Below, piece after piece: positions 34,861 through 45,104 of a DNA stretch of 64,000 nt. Every line of letters begins with the position of its first letter. Position 1 is the stretch's first letter. The notes beneath the pieces are model-generated. The model did no database searches. It had not been told where the DNA came from and saw nothing but the letters and a program-made list of their open reading frames with translations. The translations under genes were made by a program, and so were the position numbers. Source of the DNA: Micropterix aruncella (lineage: Eukaryota > Arthropoda > Insecta > Lepidoptera > Micropterigidae); contig OX155951.1 of the NCBI GenBank assembly GCA_944548615.1, positions 18,359,251 to 18,423,250 of the forward strand, in the 5' to 3' direction.

Positions 34861-35935
34861 CCGGTTTCCTACCTGCCTGTTTTAATTATTTCATTTTTCA
34901 TGTAAGTACTGTCAAATGTTACTATGTATCCGACCATATCAATATCGAAAATCCATCGATATCGATAGTGAGGCGTGGCCGGGCATAGCGCATCTCTATA
35001 TCTTGTGCGAGGGGGCAAAGTGATGTGCTGTCTTGCTCGCACGTTTTACGACCAGGAATGTCAGGAACGATTGCGTCCACTATAATAAGCTCGCTATTTA
35101 AAATATCTATTGTATTTTATTTATTTTGTAATTCAATTTATATACGATTTTTATTTTTTGATTTTCTACAATGTTGTTTTAAATATATTTTCTTCTGTCT
35201 TTTTAGAATATCGTCTATTTCGAAGATTTATGTAAATAAATTAACAAAATTTATGTCGGATATGACGTTATTCTTGTCAAGAATTTGATTGATATAAACA
35301 TGATTTATTGGTATATAAAAATGGTCAGATACAACATTGTAAAATTTGTGATTTCAGTCACGATTGTCCTTATGTCCATTATCCAGGCCAGTCGCGTAAA
35401 ACATGCCTCTACGCGAATTATATAGTTTGATCAAGTGCCCGCCCCAACCTTTATTTTATGTCATCCCACGTCACTCACTGTCCCACGCTTATAAAGATTT
35501 GACAGTGGTCACGGATAAATCCCTCGCAGGGATAGCATTCTCCTCGTAAAGTCTTTTATTTCTTTTTGTGTCATCAATGGTGAAATCGGTAGCCTTTCTA
35601 TTATATAAATATGAGGCAAGAGCCTAATTTACTAAGAAAATCGAAAATGTCACCCCAAGACTTTCCCGGCAAATAGATTACCCCCCCCCCCCCCACCGCC
35701 AACCCCCCACCCCCATTCGCCCCTCCCTTTCACCCCCGCTAACCAGCCCCCTACCTGCCCCCCATAGTGATTGAGCCAAATGACTAGGATAGCAAAAGTA
35801 GTATGTTTTGGCATTTTGCAGTATTTCAGTAAAACGGTTATTTTCCAATATGATGCCGTATTTTCTTAAATACGGCGGTATTTAAAGCTTTTTTGCGTCG
35901 CTTGTATAAGAGATATTCTAACCAAAATTTCACAA
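34861..35935. other. Unassigned stretch with C-rich tract
   Basis: A strongly C-rich tract at about 35682-35762 (runs of up to 16 C) stands out. No gene. Confidence 0.45.
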
Positions 35936-36190
35936 TGTGGTTTTGGCCCTAGGACACATCTGTGTACCGAATTAAACTGCAATATTTTGAAATTGAAATA
36001 TGACTAGCGCGCCCTCTGTTGAACCGATTTCAACTACTCTAGAATCTGTTCAGTTCTTGCCATGACAGAATGATGCCTGCATGCCAAATATCAGCTCAAT
36101 CGGAAGAAGCGTTTAGGCGCTATCGTGGAGGAATACACACACACACACACACACAAACAGACTCACAGACAGACTTCAATCTGGAAATGA
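35936..36190 (+). repeat. Probable TE fragment with (AC)n
   Basis: A transposon-like segment (CCGATTTCAACTA and ATCAGCTCAATCGGAAG, then GCTATCGTGGAG) leads into an AC microsatellite at 36135-36155. The class is not certain. Confidence 0.4.
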
Positions 36191-36580
36191 TCATAACCAT
36201 CTCAGGGGGGGTCAACATGGATATTTCTGTCTTCATCTCGAACTTGTTTAGCGCGTTTACAATACATTCCCTTGGGCCAGGAAAGTCGAAACACTGACGA
36301 AATCATTATTTATTAAAAACATATGGTTATACATTGTCATAAAAGAAAAATAGACTTCCTCGAGTCGCGTCGCGTTATTTCGCTTCGCATTCAAATATGT
36401 ATGAGTTTAAAGTCCTTGATTTATGGTTATGAGGTAAGGATAGGACATTTCGCATCAACCGCAGTCAGCGTTGCAAGAAAGAGGATATTATTTAAAAAAT
36501 ATATTTTCATATCAAAATGAAAATAGCGTGTTTATTCATTATAATATTATGCACATAAGTCCTGTATATGATAAAAGTCA

Positions 36581-37226
36581 TCTATACTAATATTATAAAA
36601 AGGTAAAGTTTGTGAGGTTGTAGGAAGTAATAATCTCTGGATTTACTAAACCGATTTTGAAAACTCTTTTACCAATAGAAATCCACGTTATTTGTGAGTG
36701 TCATACGCTCTATATTAATCCTAAAAATGAAAAGACTTTTTCGTGGTAGTCGGATTTGCAAAGTAAGTCGGAGAATAAGCGGTCGAACGAAAACGTTTCT
36801 AACTAACGATGATAAGATATATGATTAAGTTCTAGAGAAAAGTTGTAGAGCTTGATAATGTCTACAAAAAAGTCAGCGACTGCATATGTTAACTTTTATA
36901 TTTAAGTCACAAAAAGTAGTATTTTATATTTAAAAAATAATTTAAATCGTTTGGTCATGTTTATTGGTCATATTATCAACAATTATGAATTCTTATCAAA
37001 ATAAGTAAATTTATCGTCTCAAGGGTTCAAAACAAAAGACTTTTCCCTTTTACTGCATATAATTTCCCTTTTACTTATAATTTCCCTTTATATGCAGTAA
37101 AAATATAATCCTTCTTTTGGCAGTCAGGAAATGAATCATAGCACTCAGTACTAACCGAACCACACTCATAATTTTGTCACAGGTAAAAAGTTTTACCGCC
37201 CAACGAAGTGGGCACGAGTCAGCTAG
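36581..37226 (+). mobile_element. Non-autonomous Helitron, complete
   Basis: It starts TCTATACTAATATTATAAA directly after an A and ends CAGCTAG directly before a T, the TC/CTAG termini and A|T target of Helitrons. The terminal hairpin GCCCA-ACGAAG-TGGGC lies at 37198-37213, 9 bases before the final CTAG. An internal inverted repeat, TTTACTGCATATAA against its complement, spans about 37047-37103. It is 646 bp long with no Rep/helicase ORF. Two truncated relatives lie at 39146 and 39604. Confidence 0.85.
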
Positions 37227-37446
37227 TTTAAAAATAAATTTAATAAAAATCAGCCTCTAAAAAGCGGCTACTAATTGGAGGGTACCTATATGCCTGGAAA
37301 AAAAACTATCAATTGCATTGAGGTAAGCACAACACTTTGCTTTTGAAAAGTTATTTTTACCTTTGTACATTTTAAGTCACATATTAAAATTGAAGTCTTA
37401 AAATGCGTCCCGACTAATTAAAAAAAAAAACAATATTGAATTCAAC

Positions 37447-37640
37447 ATAGTCACATTCCGTTCGAGGTCCGACGCCACACGTCCGACCGCCAAGCAACGT
37501 GGCGCAGGCGCAAAAAAACGCACCCCCGCCACGTCTCTTCTGTCTGCATTGACGCGTGTGTTACCATGTTGGCGCATCGAAAACGCGCCACGCCTGCGCC
37601 ACGTCCTCGCTCGACGCCCGCACCAAGTCTCATGTCAGAA
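37447..37640. repeat. GC-rich inverted repeat region
   Basis: ACGTGGCGCAGGCG (37497-37510) is repeated perfectly inverted at 37591-37604, with further GTGGCG/CGCCAC words around. Overlapping open frames on both strands are compositional. It is probably part of an unrecognised transposon. Confidence 0.5.
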
Positions 37641-38337
37641 CTGCGCCCATTCTGGTTGGGGAGCCAGCTACAACAACGTGCAAGAGTCTTGTAAAAGCTG
37701 ATACTTTCAGATCAGACAGTAGGTATTTTGACCATAGAATGCCGAGTAGAGGCAATTTTAAGTTTAGACTAAAGTTTAATTTTAATTGGTATCCCCAAAA
37801 TGTTTCGGGGGTACTAATTAAAATTACAACTTTCCTAGTACGCCAGCGCCAGGTTTCCTGGAGTCTGGCCTGTTGACTCTACCGTAGTATCAGTTTTTTA
37901 CAAAACTCTTGTACTTTTTTGTCGCTGCCTCTTGGCTATTCCATCATGGGCCATGGCATTCAGAAGTATTGGTAGGACAAATCTCACTGCATCATAGTGG
38001 CGTTACAATAATGAAACGAGATTTCGAACGTACAGGCAGTCAGTTTAGTCCATATATGCAGCGTATATAACACCGCCAGACTTGTATAGTAGTCAAGAAA
38101 GTTCTACATGGCAGGAATGGTCATACACCATTATACCCCATACATTATCATGCATGGTGCCCACTGGTCTTATCGGAACCGTGTCCTTGTTTGACCATTA
38201 TTGTAGTCAGGCAGATCATTATTTAAAGATCGATTTATACGCGAAAAGAAAGTGGATAGTGTTGTCGCGGAGCAACAATACACACAGAACCCTCCTACTC
38301 AAAATGTTATAACAGGAAAGGACCGGAAGAACACTCC
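37641..38337. other. Unassigned stretch
   Basis: No gene recognised. Confidence 0.35.
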
Positions 38338-38358
38338 ACCCGAAGGCGGCAGGAAGGT

Positions 38359-38419
38359 GGTGTCGCCGAGGTGCAATGGCGACACCGGAATTAAGGAGAT
38401 GGCGATGTGCAATGCCATC
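38359..38419 (+). other. Two adjacent hairpins sharing one loop sequence
   Basis: Hairpin 1 is GGTGTCGCC (38359-38367), loop GAGGTGCAAT, GGCGACACC (38378-38386). Hairpin 2 is GATGGC (38398-38403), loop GATGTGCAAT, GCCATC (38414-38419). The two loops are 9/10 identical. The stems differ at several positions, yet both pair perfectly. This looks like a duplicated structured-RNA motif. It overlaps ORFs on both strands that have no recognisable product. Confidence 0.5.
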
Positions 38420-38759
38420 ACTGGGATTACCTACCCCGAACGCCCAATAATCAAAACACGTCTTAAGTGCCTCCAACGAGGCGTTTATTTTCATCATCAC
38501 AAACAAGCCGTCAACGAGAAGCTACAAGCAAACATCGAAATAAATGAGAGAGAAAGTACAAACCGTCGCGAATCTATCCGCCATGTTTCGCACGCAAAAC
38601 GCCACCAATAAAACAAACAACGAAAAACCACATCGCAGCGACTTCTCAGCAGAGAGCTTTTCATCTTGTGCCACGGCAATCCGAAGACTGGTGGTGAAGG
38701 GGAAGGTTTCAACTGAGGGCGCCGCGACACAGTATAAACTCAAAACCGAAAAACTAACG

Positions 38760-39110
38760 CGCTAACACGATCGCTTCCGGCGACTTTCCGGTCGGGAGCC
38801 TTACTTCCGGTGGCTACTTACTGAAAAGTAGGTCGGGGGAGGGATCGCCGGTGGCGTCCGGAAGCGATTAAACGTGCGAAATCTAATGTGCGAAACACGA
38901 CACAATTGCAGCTCAAGCGCCGCCCGCGGACGTCAGCTCGCGGGGGCCAACGACGGGCGACTGGAGAGCGGTGCCCCCCGCCGGTGTGTATATCGGGCGG
39001 TCGGCCGGAGTGAAGGAGACAGCGGAGACAAGAGGGAGACGGGGCGATCGCCGCCCGGCGACTATAGTATCCGCAGTACAAACTGGCGACTGGGGCCATT
39101 AGAGACAGTT
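38760..39110. other. GC-rich segment with foldback
   Basis: ATCGCTTCCGG (about 38768-38778) is repeated inverted as CCGGAAGCGAT (about 38860-38870), enclosing GC-rich DNA. GC-rich sequence continues to about 39100, with open frames on both strands. It could be a retroelement 5' region or promoter. No protein is recognised. Confidence 0.4.
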
Positions 39111-39145
39111 AACATAGGAATGGTACCATGTCGATAAAATATTTA

Positions 39146-39549
39146 TCTATACTAATATTATAAAGAGGTAAAGTTTGTGATGTTGTAGGAAGTAGTCTCT
39201 GGATCTAATGAACCGATTTTGAAAATTCTTTTACCAATAGAAAGCCACATTATTTGTGAGTGTCATAAGTTATATATTAATCCGAAAAATGAAAAGACCT
39301 TTTCGTGGTAGTCGGATTTACAAAGTAAGTCGGAGAATAAGCGGTCGAACAAAAACGTTTCTAACTAACACTGCCTTAACGATGAGAGATATATGATTAA
39401 GTTCTAGAGAAAAGTTGTAGAGCTTGATAATGAGTCAGCGACAGCATATGTCTAACTTTTATATTATATTAATTATGAATTCTTATCAAAATAAGTAAAT
39501 TTATCGTCTCAAGTGTTTAAAACAAAAGACTTTTCCCTTTTACTGCATA
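39146..39549 (+). mobile_element. 3'-truncated Helitron copy
   Basis: It starts TCTATACTAATATTATAAA and follows 36581-37050 closely, with internal deletions. It stops in the TTTTACTGCATA block without the terminal hairpin or CTAG end. Confidence 0.8.
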
Positions 39550-39603
39550 AATAATTAAAGAGATAATACGACATAGGTATGGAACCGTATCGTAATCTGT
39601 ACT

Positions 39604-39768
39604 TCTATACTAATATTATAAAGAGGTAAAGTTTGTGACGTTGTAGGAAGTAATCTCTGGATCTACTGAACCGATTTTGAAAATTCTTTTACCAATAGAA
39701 AGTCACATTATTTGTGAGTGTCATAGGCTATATATTATTCCGAAAATTGAAAAGACTTTTACCTGCTA
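39604..39768 (+). mobile_element. 3'-truncated Helitron copy
   Basis: A second tandemly placed 5' end of the same Helitron family, which breaks off after GAAAAGACTTTT. Two 5' ends in a row suggest a composite or chimeric Helitron. Confidence 0.75.
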
Positions 39769-39996
39769 AAATTAGATAGATAAAATTCCTAGATTTAGCC
39801 AAAAGCGGTGAGTAAATACCGTAATAGGTGGTAAGTAGCTAACCGATTAGGACTATTAATTGTAGTAACCGTAACAGTTCGATTTCGACATTTTATGACA
39901 TTTTAACGACGCTTTTGCCAAATTAGTTTTCGTCTACTTTAATTATTGTGCGTACTGTGTAGGTCATTAGGCATTATTGATAACAAAATATTCTGC

Positions 39997-40004
39997 TATA
40001 AAAG
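39997..40004 (+). promoter_or_regulatory. Candidate TATA box for the HTH-only ORF
   Basis: TATAAAAG lies 60 bases before the ATG at 40064. An initiator-like TCATT occurs about 30 bases downstream of it. The spacing fits a core promoter. This is inference from sequence only. Confidence 0.35.
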
Positions 40005-40063
40005 GCTTAATGTCAAAGAGCATAACTCATTCGTTATACGAACTCTATTTGTGAATCTACATC

Positions 40064-40354
40064 ATGATGGAAGATTTTTGCAAAACTAATTTGACCAAGT
40101 TAAGAAGTGATGTTAACCAGCAAAGCCGGCATGTCATTCTCAACATTTATAAGTGGTTTTATAAGTTGAAAGAAGGCCCTGATGTCATAAGGAAAATTGA
40201 TTTTCAACAACCAAGAAAGTTGGCAGCATTAGTTTGTGGAACGAGCGAACGAACTCTAGATCGAATTCGGAATCGATTCAAAAATCTCCAGAACGAAGAC
40301 CTGGCCAAAGCACATAATATAATTGACACCCATTCTCATGTTATTAATCTATAA
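40064..40354 (+). CDS. HTH-only derivative of an IS630-Tc1-mariner-type transposase
   Basis: A 96-residue ORF with an ATG start. Its first 70 residues are colinear with the transposase at 32756: both have NQQSR or QQQSR near residue 20, an F[DQ][KQ]PR motif before the HTH, and the HTH at 51-70 (here RKLAALVCGTSERTLDRIRN). The catalytic core is completely deleted. The short remainder ends HSHVINL, then a stop at 40352-40354. It is followed in the same frame by DDSDSEHEYE and TAG (40387), which match the acidic tail of the other copy. So an internal deletion fused the N- and C-termini, and a single later stop removed the tail. The protein could still bind transposon DNA and act as a repressor, but nothing shows expression. 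Otherwise it is simply a MITE-like deletion product. Confidence 0.6.
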   Translation: MMEDFCKTNLTKLRSDVNQQSRHVILNIYKWFYKLKEGPDVIRKIDFQQPRKLAALVCGTSERTLDRIRNRFKNLQNEDLAKAHNIIDTHSHVINL

Positions 40355-40552
40355 GACGATAGTGACAGTGAACACGAATATGAATAGCTTGCTGACTTTC
40401 TTTGTTCAGTTTTATTTTTTTTTGTATAACAATTATTTTATTGTCAACTATTATAAATTTGATACTTTTATATTTTTATTTTAATAATTCAATATCAATA
40501 TTTATATGTTTAACTTATTTAATATTTATCGTAATGAAACAATACTGAAATA

Positions 40553-40635
40553 TAAATAGGATAGAAAATGATGCGGTAAATTCGTTTTCTATCCTATTTA
40601 TAATGTCAAAAAACCGCGATAGTCTTCGATTTTAT
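40553..40635 (+). mobile_element. Mini-PLE unit 2, 83 bp
   Basis: A very short insert flanked by a 12-bp direct repeat AATACTGAAATA (40541-40552 and 40636-40647). Its left part is the PLE end in reverse and its right part forward, so TATAAATAGGATAGAAAA (40551-40568) and its complement (40585-40602) pair perfectly for 18 bp. It ends at TTCGATTTTAT like the other PLE units. Confidence 0.8.
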
Positions 40636-40989
40636 AATACTGAAATAATATTTATTTCCCTCGTTTCATTACTTTATCGATATTCCTTTTGTATGCGTAA
40701 AGTACCTACACTACGGTTACAGGTATCGCTCCATAAGGCCGTGCAAGTGCGAAAGAGATGGCACGATTTCGATGATAAATTACCTGACTCGCCACTTTGT
40801 AATGCGGATAGTATAGTATATATAGGCGATAGGATTTAAGCGTAATTAATTCACTTTATACACGACTTTGGAATTAAACAACATACTGCAATTTGAATAT
40901 CGATCGCGAGTTTCATTCTACGACAGAAACCCTCGCGACAGTGTCATAATGATGAATCAACCATGTTAAATATTATATCTCTGAAATGA

Positions 40990-41907
40990 TTGTACTTGAC
41001 TGCACGCAATATACTAAAACTGGGCGAAGACGAAATAATGGTGAGCTTTGACGTCGAATCTTTATTTACGAATTTGCCCATTTCGGAGTGTCTTACGGTG
41101 GTGAGAGATAAACTAAGGTCTGAGGACCTCCCTATTAGCTACGCCGACATGCTTCAACATTGCCTGACATCCTGCTACTTTCTATGGAACGGCGGTTATT
41201 ACAAACAAATCGACGGAGTAGCAATGGGATGCCCCGTATCGCCGATAGTTAGTGACCTATATATGGAATATTTTTTGGAGAAATTAGCCATAAAAACCTC
41301 CAAAATTAAACCCATTCTCTGGCTTCGCTACGTGGATGATACCTTCTGCATCCTGAAAGGCAACATTCAAACGGTGAAAGAATTCCTGGGTCATCTAAAC
41401 TCCATACACCCAAAAATCAGTTTCACCTATGAAGTAGAGAAGGACGGCTCCTTACCACTTTTGGATGTCAAAGTGACGAGGAGAAGTGACAATACTCTCG
41501 GACATACGGTATATCGGAAGCCCACACATACGGACAGATATTTGCATGCAAGCTCACACCATCATCCCTACTATCTACGTTCAGTGCAAACGTCGCTCGT
41601 GAATCGAGCACGCGATCTATGCGACACTGAGCATTTTCCGAAGGAGATGGAACATGTCAATGATGTCCTTAGGAAAAATGGATACGGAAAATATCACGAG
41701 ACACGCACACGATCTAATACGGACGAAACTCAAAAACCGAGCAGATCAAGAGCATTCTTACCATACGTCAAGGGCGTGACTGATCGAATAAGTAAGATGC
41801 TAAACAGATTCGATATAAAAACGATCTTCAAACCGACAAAAATATATCGCTCGATTTTTGAGGCCTGTAAAGGATGTAATACCACTGCAAACCCCGGGTG
41901 TGTATAA
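40990..41907 (+). pseudogene. Penelope-like element reverse transcriptase (5'-truncated)
   Basis: An open frame of 305 codons with PLE-type RT motifs. Motif A is SFDVESLFTNLP (residues 19-30), motif B GVAMGCPVSPIVSDLYME (76-93) and motif C RYVDDTF (113-119) with both metal-binding Asp. LPLLDVKVTR and VYRKPTHTDRYLH follow, typical of PLEs. The frame is preceded by a TGA and has no real ATG. The RT fingers upstream of motif A are missing, so the copy is 5'-truncated near 40985. Near the linker the frame runs off into a TAA, because a run of five A at 41838-41842 has one base too many compared with the older copy at 5.8 kb. The GIY-YIG endonuclease continues in the next frame. PLEs copy RNA into DNA at chromosomal nicks. 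Confidence 0.9.
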
Positions 41908-42376
41908 AGTCAAATGCAGCTGCGGTCTAGCCTACGTTGGACAAACGAAACGGCCCATAGCCACGCGACTGACAGAACACATCAAAGCTGTTAAAAACGT
42001 TCAGCGAGAAAAATCGGCGATCTGCGAACATATATTGGATAGCGGAAGTAACCACTGGATGCAGTTTCAAAATCCCATTGTTCTATCCAAGGAACAATTC
42101 TACTTTCCTCGCATGATCCGGGAAGCCATTGAAATAAGAAGAACTCCGAACTTCAATAGAGATGACGGCTACAAACTCTCTTCTACGTGGAACCCTCTTC
42201 TTAAAATGTTACCGCCGCCGAACGCCGAACGCAAAGACGTAAAACAGGATACAGTGAGTGTTGTGTGCAAGACGGATTCTAAAAATTCCCGCGCTCCGAG
42301 CCCGGCCCCCCACCACCGTTATAACCTACGCAGTGACGGCAGCGATTTGCGGCCTACCCGCAAAACAACGGACTGA
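41868..42376 (+). pseudogene. Penelope-like element GIY-YIG endonuclease
   Basis: The second half of the PLE polyprotein, in +1 frame to the RT. It opens KDVIPLQTPGVYKVKCSCG, continues LAYVGQTKRPIATRLTEH, then CEHILDSGSNHW, and finally REAIEIRRTPNFNRDDGY. Visible GIY-YIG landmarks are the two Tyr of GVY and AYVG, the Arg of TRL, the catalytic-type Glu in REAIEI and the Asn of NFN. The CSC and His residues fit the zinc-binding feature of canonical PLE endonucleases, which nick the target for priming. A hydrophilic tail ends at the TGA at 42374-42376. The domain itself appears intact; the defect lies in the linker. Confidence 0.9.
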
Positions 42377-42390
42377 CAGCTCTTCAGTCT

Positions 42391-42432
42391 ACCCTAGACA
42401 ACGGCGGCTGCAACGTCACCGAAACGTCGGGT
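42391..42432 (+). ncRNA. Hammerhead-ribozyme-like fold at PLE 3' end
   Basis: Directly after the stop codon. ACCC (42391-42394) pairs with GGGT (42429-42432) as helix I. TAGACAAC replaces CTGANGA. GGCGG begins helix II, which closes at CACC before GAAAC (42421-42425), and GTC ends at 42428. It has the same layout as 13724-13765. The one unpaired base pair in helix II here is restored in the copy at 46.7 kb (GGCGG with TCGCC). Confidence 0.4.
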
Positions 42433-42509
42433 CCTACAAATTTCACGCGGTAAATTCGTTTTCTATCCTATTTATAATGTCAAACAACCGCGATAGTCTT
42501 CGATTTTAT
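42433..42509 (+). mobile_element. PLE 3' terminal segment
   Basis: The end of the 41-kb PLE: the CACGCGGTAAATTCG block, then CTATCCTATTTATAATGTC, ending TTCGATTTTAT. The last ~34 bp after CCTATTTA form the constant tail also found in all mini-PLE units. Confidence 0.8.
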
Positions 42510-43804
42510 ATATATAATATACTTTCAAAAAAATTACAAAAAGAGTTTGAAATTCTGTGTAAAGCTTTTTACCTATTATTTTTTTGACTCTTTTCTCTAT
42601 GATTGTTTGTGTCGTCTAAAACTAACAGGCCAAGGGTTCAAAGGGCGCACAGATCTATATATTTATCATGATTCATGTATTATTCATGATGAGTATATGA
42701 TTGTTAGCAATACTACCTAATTCATTTCGATATCTGAATTTGTTAATTATTGTAAATATTTCATTAAAATATTTTAAGACCGTTTAATTAAAATAAAAAA
42801 TCCTACGTTTTTCATTTCTTTTTTTTTTTTATAAAATCTTAATCTTATTGTCGATCATTTCAGTCGATACCAATATGTCGACTAAATTTCATCTAGGACA
42901 TACAACCAAATGCCTAACGAATGGCAATATCGTGTTTATGGTGCCGAGAATATGGTATGAATAAGCAGTACAAACATGTACCTACACCGATATATCCGTT
43001 TGTGCAGAGCTCTGCATCATTATACCGTAGTGTTTTTATTATCTTTGCTGAATACACTGCAATTTAAAAAGCGACTGTATTCGCTTTAAACAAAAAACCG
43101 CAGCGATTACTGGATGGTGACCTAACGAGACGATAATGAGGCTGATTGCTAATGAGTGCTGCAAAGCAAAGCGTACTTTTCATCCGCATTTATAATGGCT
43201 TAAGCTAGAAAAGACAATGCAACATTTTCTCGCTGTAAAATTATCTCGTGTTAAAAAGTGTCCTTTATAAGCTTTTATCTACTTCGTTAGACGTGGAGGT
43301 CCCATAAATTATGGTTCCGTGCCACGGAAACGTGGAGACTGAATTCAGGAGTCCTTGCCAAAAAAGCTGCAGGCTACGGATTGCCAGATGGCGCATTCGG
43401 ACGACAGTTCTATGCCCCGCTACCCCCTCCTCTCCTCCCCCTTACTACCCCTAACCGTTGGCGGATGAATAAAATGATAAAAATGGCAAAACGACGCATC
43501 TCCCTGAATATTTCATGTAGAAAAGCCTGGCAATACATTTACCGCAGGGTCGGTGGAAACAAATTTCCTGCGCATACTGCAGTTTGTGGCTCGAAACGAA
43601 AAGTTAAATATAATTTTAAAAATGCAAAATATTTTTACTTCAACTCGATTTATTGTTTTAAAATGTCCTGAAATGCAAACTCGTTATATGAATAATCACA
43701 ATGTACGTAAAAATTTTAAATGAAATGTTTTTGCAATGCAAGCAGTCGACAACAAAATTTCATAAAATATACTATGATATCTTAGTCCTTGCTTATTATG
43801 TGAT
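42510..43804. other. Unassigned stretch; would be the inner side of an LTR element
   Basis: If the primer-binding site at 43805-43822 is real, the internal part of that retroelement should read leftward from here. No gag or pol similarity is visible, so it has been deleted or replaced. Confidence 0.35.
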
Positions 43805-43822
43805 GCCCCACGTTGGGCGCCA
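43805..43822 (-). other. tRNA-Lys primer-binding site of an LTR retrotransposon
   Basis: On the minus strand TGGCGCCCAACGTGGGGC is the exact complement of the 3' end of animal tRNA-Lys(CUU) including its CCA. Inclusion of CCA argues for a primer-binding site and against a tRNA gene. Confidence 0.6.
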
Positions 43823-43823
43823 C

Positions 43824-44110
43824 TGTAAATTTTTTTAAAAAAACATTACCTCCATAATTAAACAAACACCAAAATAATAATAACAAATATAAATATTGTC
43901 AAAACATAAACCTTGTCACGTGTCCATAATTAAACCTACACCAAAATATTCATTTACTCTTGATATTCTCCTACTCTTTTTTAAAACAATAAATATGGCA
44001 TTAAAACATAAGTTCAGTGTCGTAAGTCTAATTGGCGGAGATTATCTTGTCACAATAGAACGAAGCAGGGCACTCTAATTCGGCGATTTTTATATAATAT
44101 TACGGCAGAG
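43824..44110 (-). mobile_element. LTR remnant next to the primer-binding site (outer edge unknown)
   Basis: One base from the primer-binding site, the plus strand begins TGTAAATTTT. In the minus orientation the LTR would therefore end ...TTTACA, the usual CA terminus. The far end was not located and the given coordinate is only a minimum guess. No second LTR was found, so this may be a broken element. Confidence 0.35.
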
Positions 44111-45104
44111 AAATTGTGAAATTGTAGACATTATTAAATTATTATGGCTTAAAGTTGGATCAAAGACAACTTATCTGTATGTATATTTTTTTATGAAACA
44201 TGGCACGACACTTACGCTATAAAGTGACGTAACATCCGTTTGCCGGTTAGCGCCCATTCGACTTTTTCTCATGTTTCCCTCAATATTTCCGCCAACTTCA
44301 CGTTGTGACGTATTTTTAGTACAATAATAGACAAGTAAGAAACAAAAAATCGGTGCAAATGATAGCTTTCAAAATTAAAACACAGCCTTTAGTTACTTTC
44401 TAAATGTGTTATTTGTCAGGAGGCTACAATTGCCAGATGTCCAGAAAAATGTAACAATTAAACTTTAAAACTAAAATCGAATTGTTTCTCTACTAAATTG
44501 AGGAACCGAGTTAATAATGATAAAATATTTTTTATTGAATTTTATAAATTATAAGGTGGCTGTGCACAAATGAAATTTATAAAATTCTCCGTTTTTTAAG
44601 CTGGTTTACGACCATAGTAAAATGAGCGCAAAATTATGATATGCGTTTAAAGATAATAAATAATAGGAATCAATTACAAAGGAATAAGCTAAAAATATTC
44701 TTATTCTGATTTTGCAGCAGTCGGCTCTCGTTGACTGACGACCTGGTCCGGAATTCTGAAGCGACGATACGATATACGATTGTCGTCACTCGACGATATT
44801 TTCGATTCTCTGGAAGCGAATCGATAGTTCTTGAATTGTCAGAAGTACGTTTAGGACAGACGACAGCACTTGAAATCACGATCACGATAAGTCGCTCTTT
44901 TCTGGTTCATGAAAAAAACCGCGGTCGAATCCAATGTCGTATCGCGTTGACGTATCGTATCACCACTTCGGAATTCCCCAGCTGGTCTTCGACGCAGCCC
45001 GCGTTAATAGGATTCTGCATTTTGTTCCACTTCGCACTGAGTGGTTTTATTGATTATTATTATTAAATGGTTCTCGATTGCGACGCGATTATTACGTTTC
45101 TTTT
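44111..45104. other. Unassigned stretch
   Basis: A less AT-rich patch at 44710-45080 with AATAATAATAATCAATAAAACC read on the minus strand may belong to the same LTR element. No protein is recognised. Confidence 0.3.

Noticed and set aside
38252..38743. Overlapping ORFs of 70-120 codons on both strands
   Set aside because: Several lack an ATG start, they overlap in opposite directions, and none has recognisable domains.
40603..40839. N-terminal part of the PLE polyprotein
   Set aside because: The translation does not resemble PLE N-termini, and it begins inside a separate mini-PLE unit with its own TSD.
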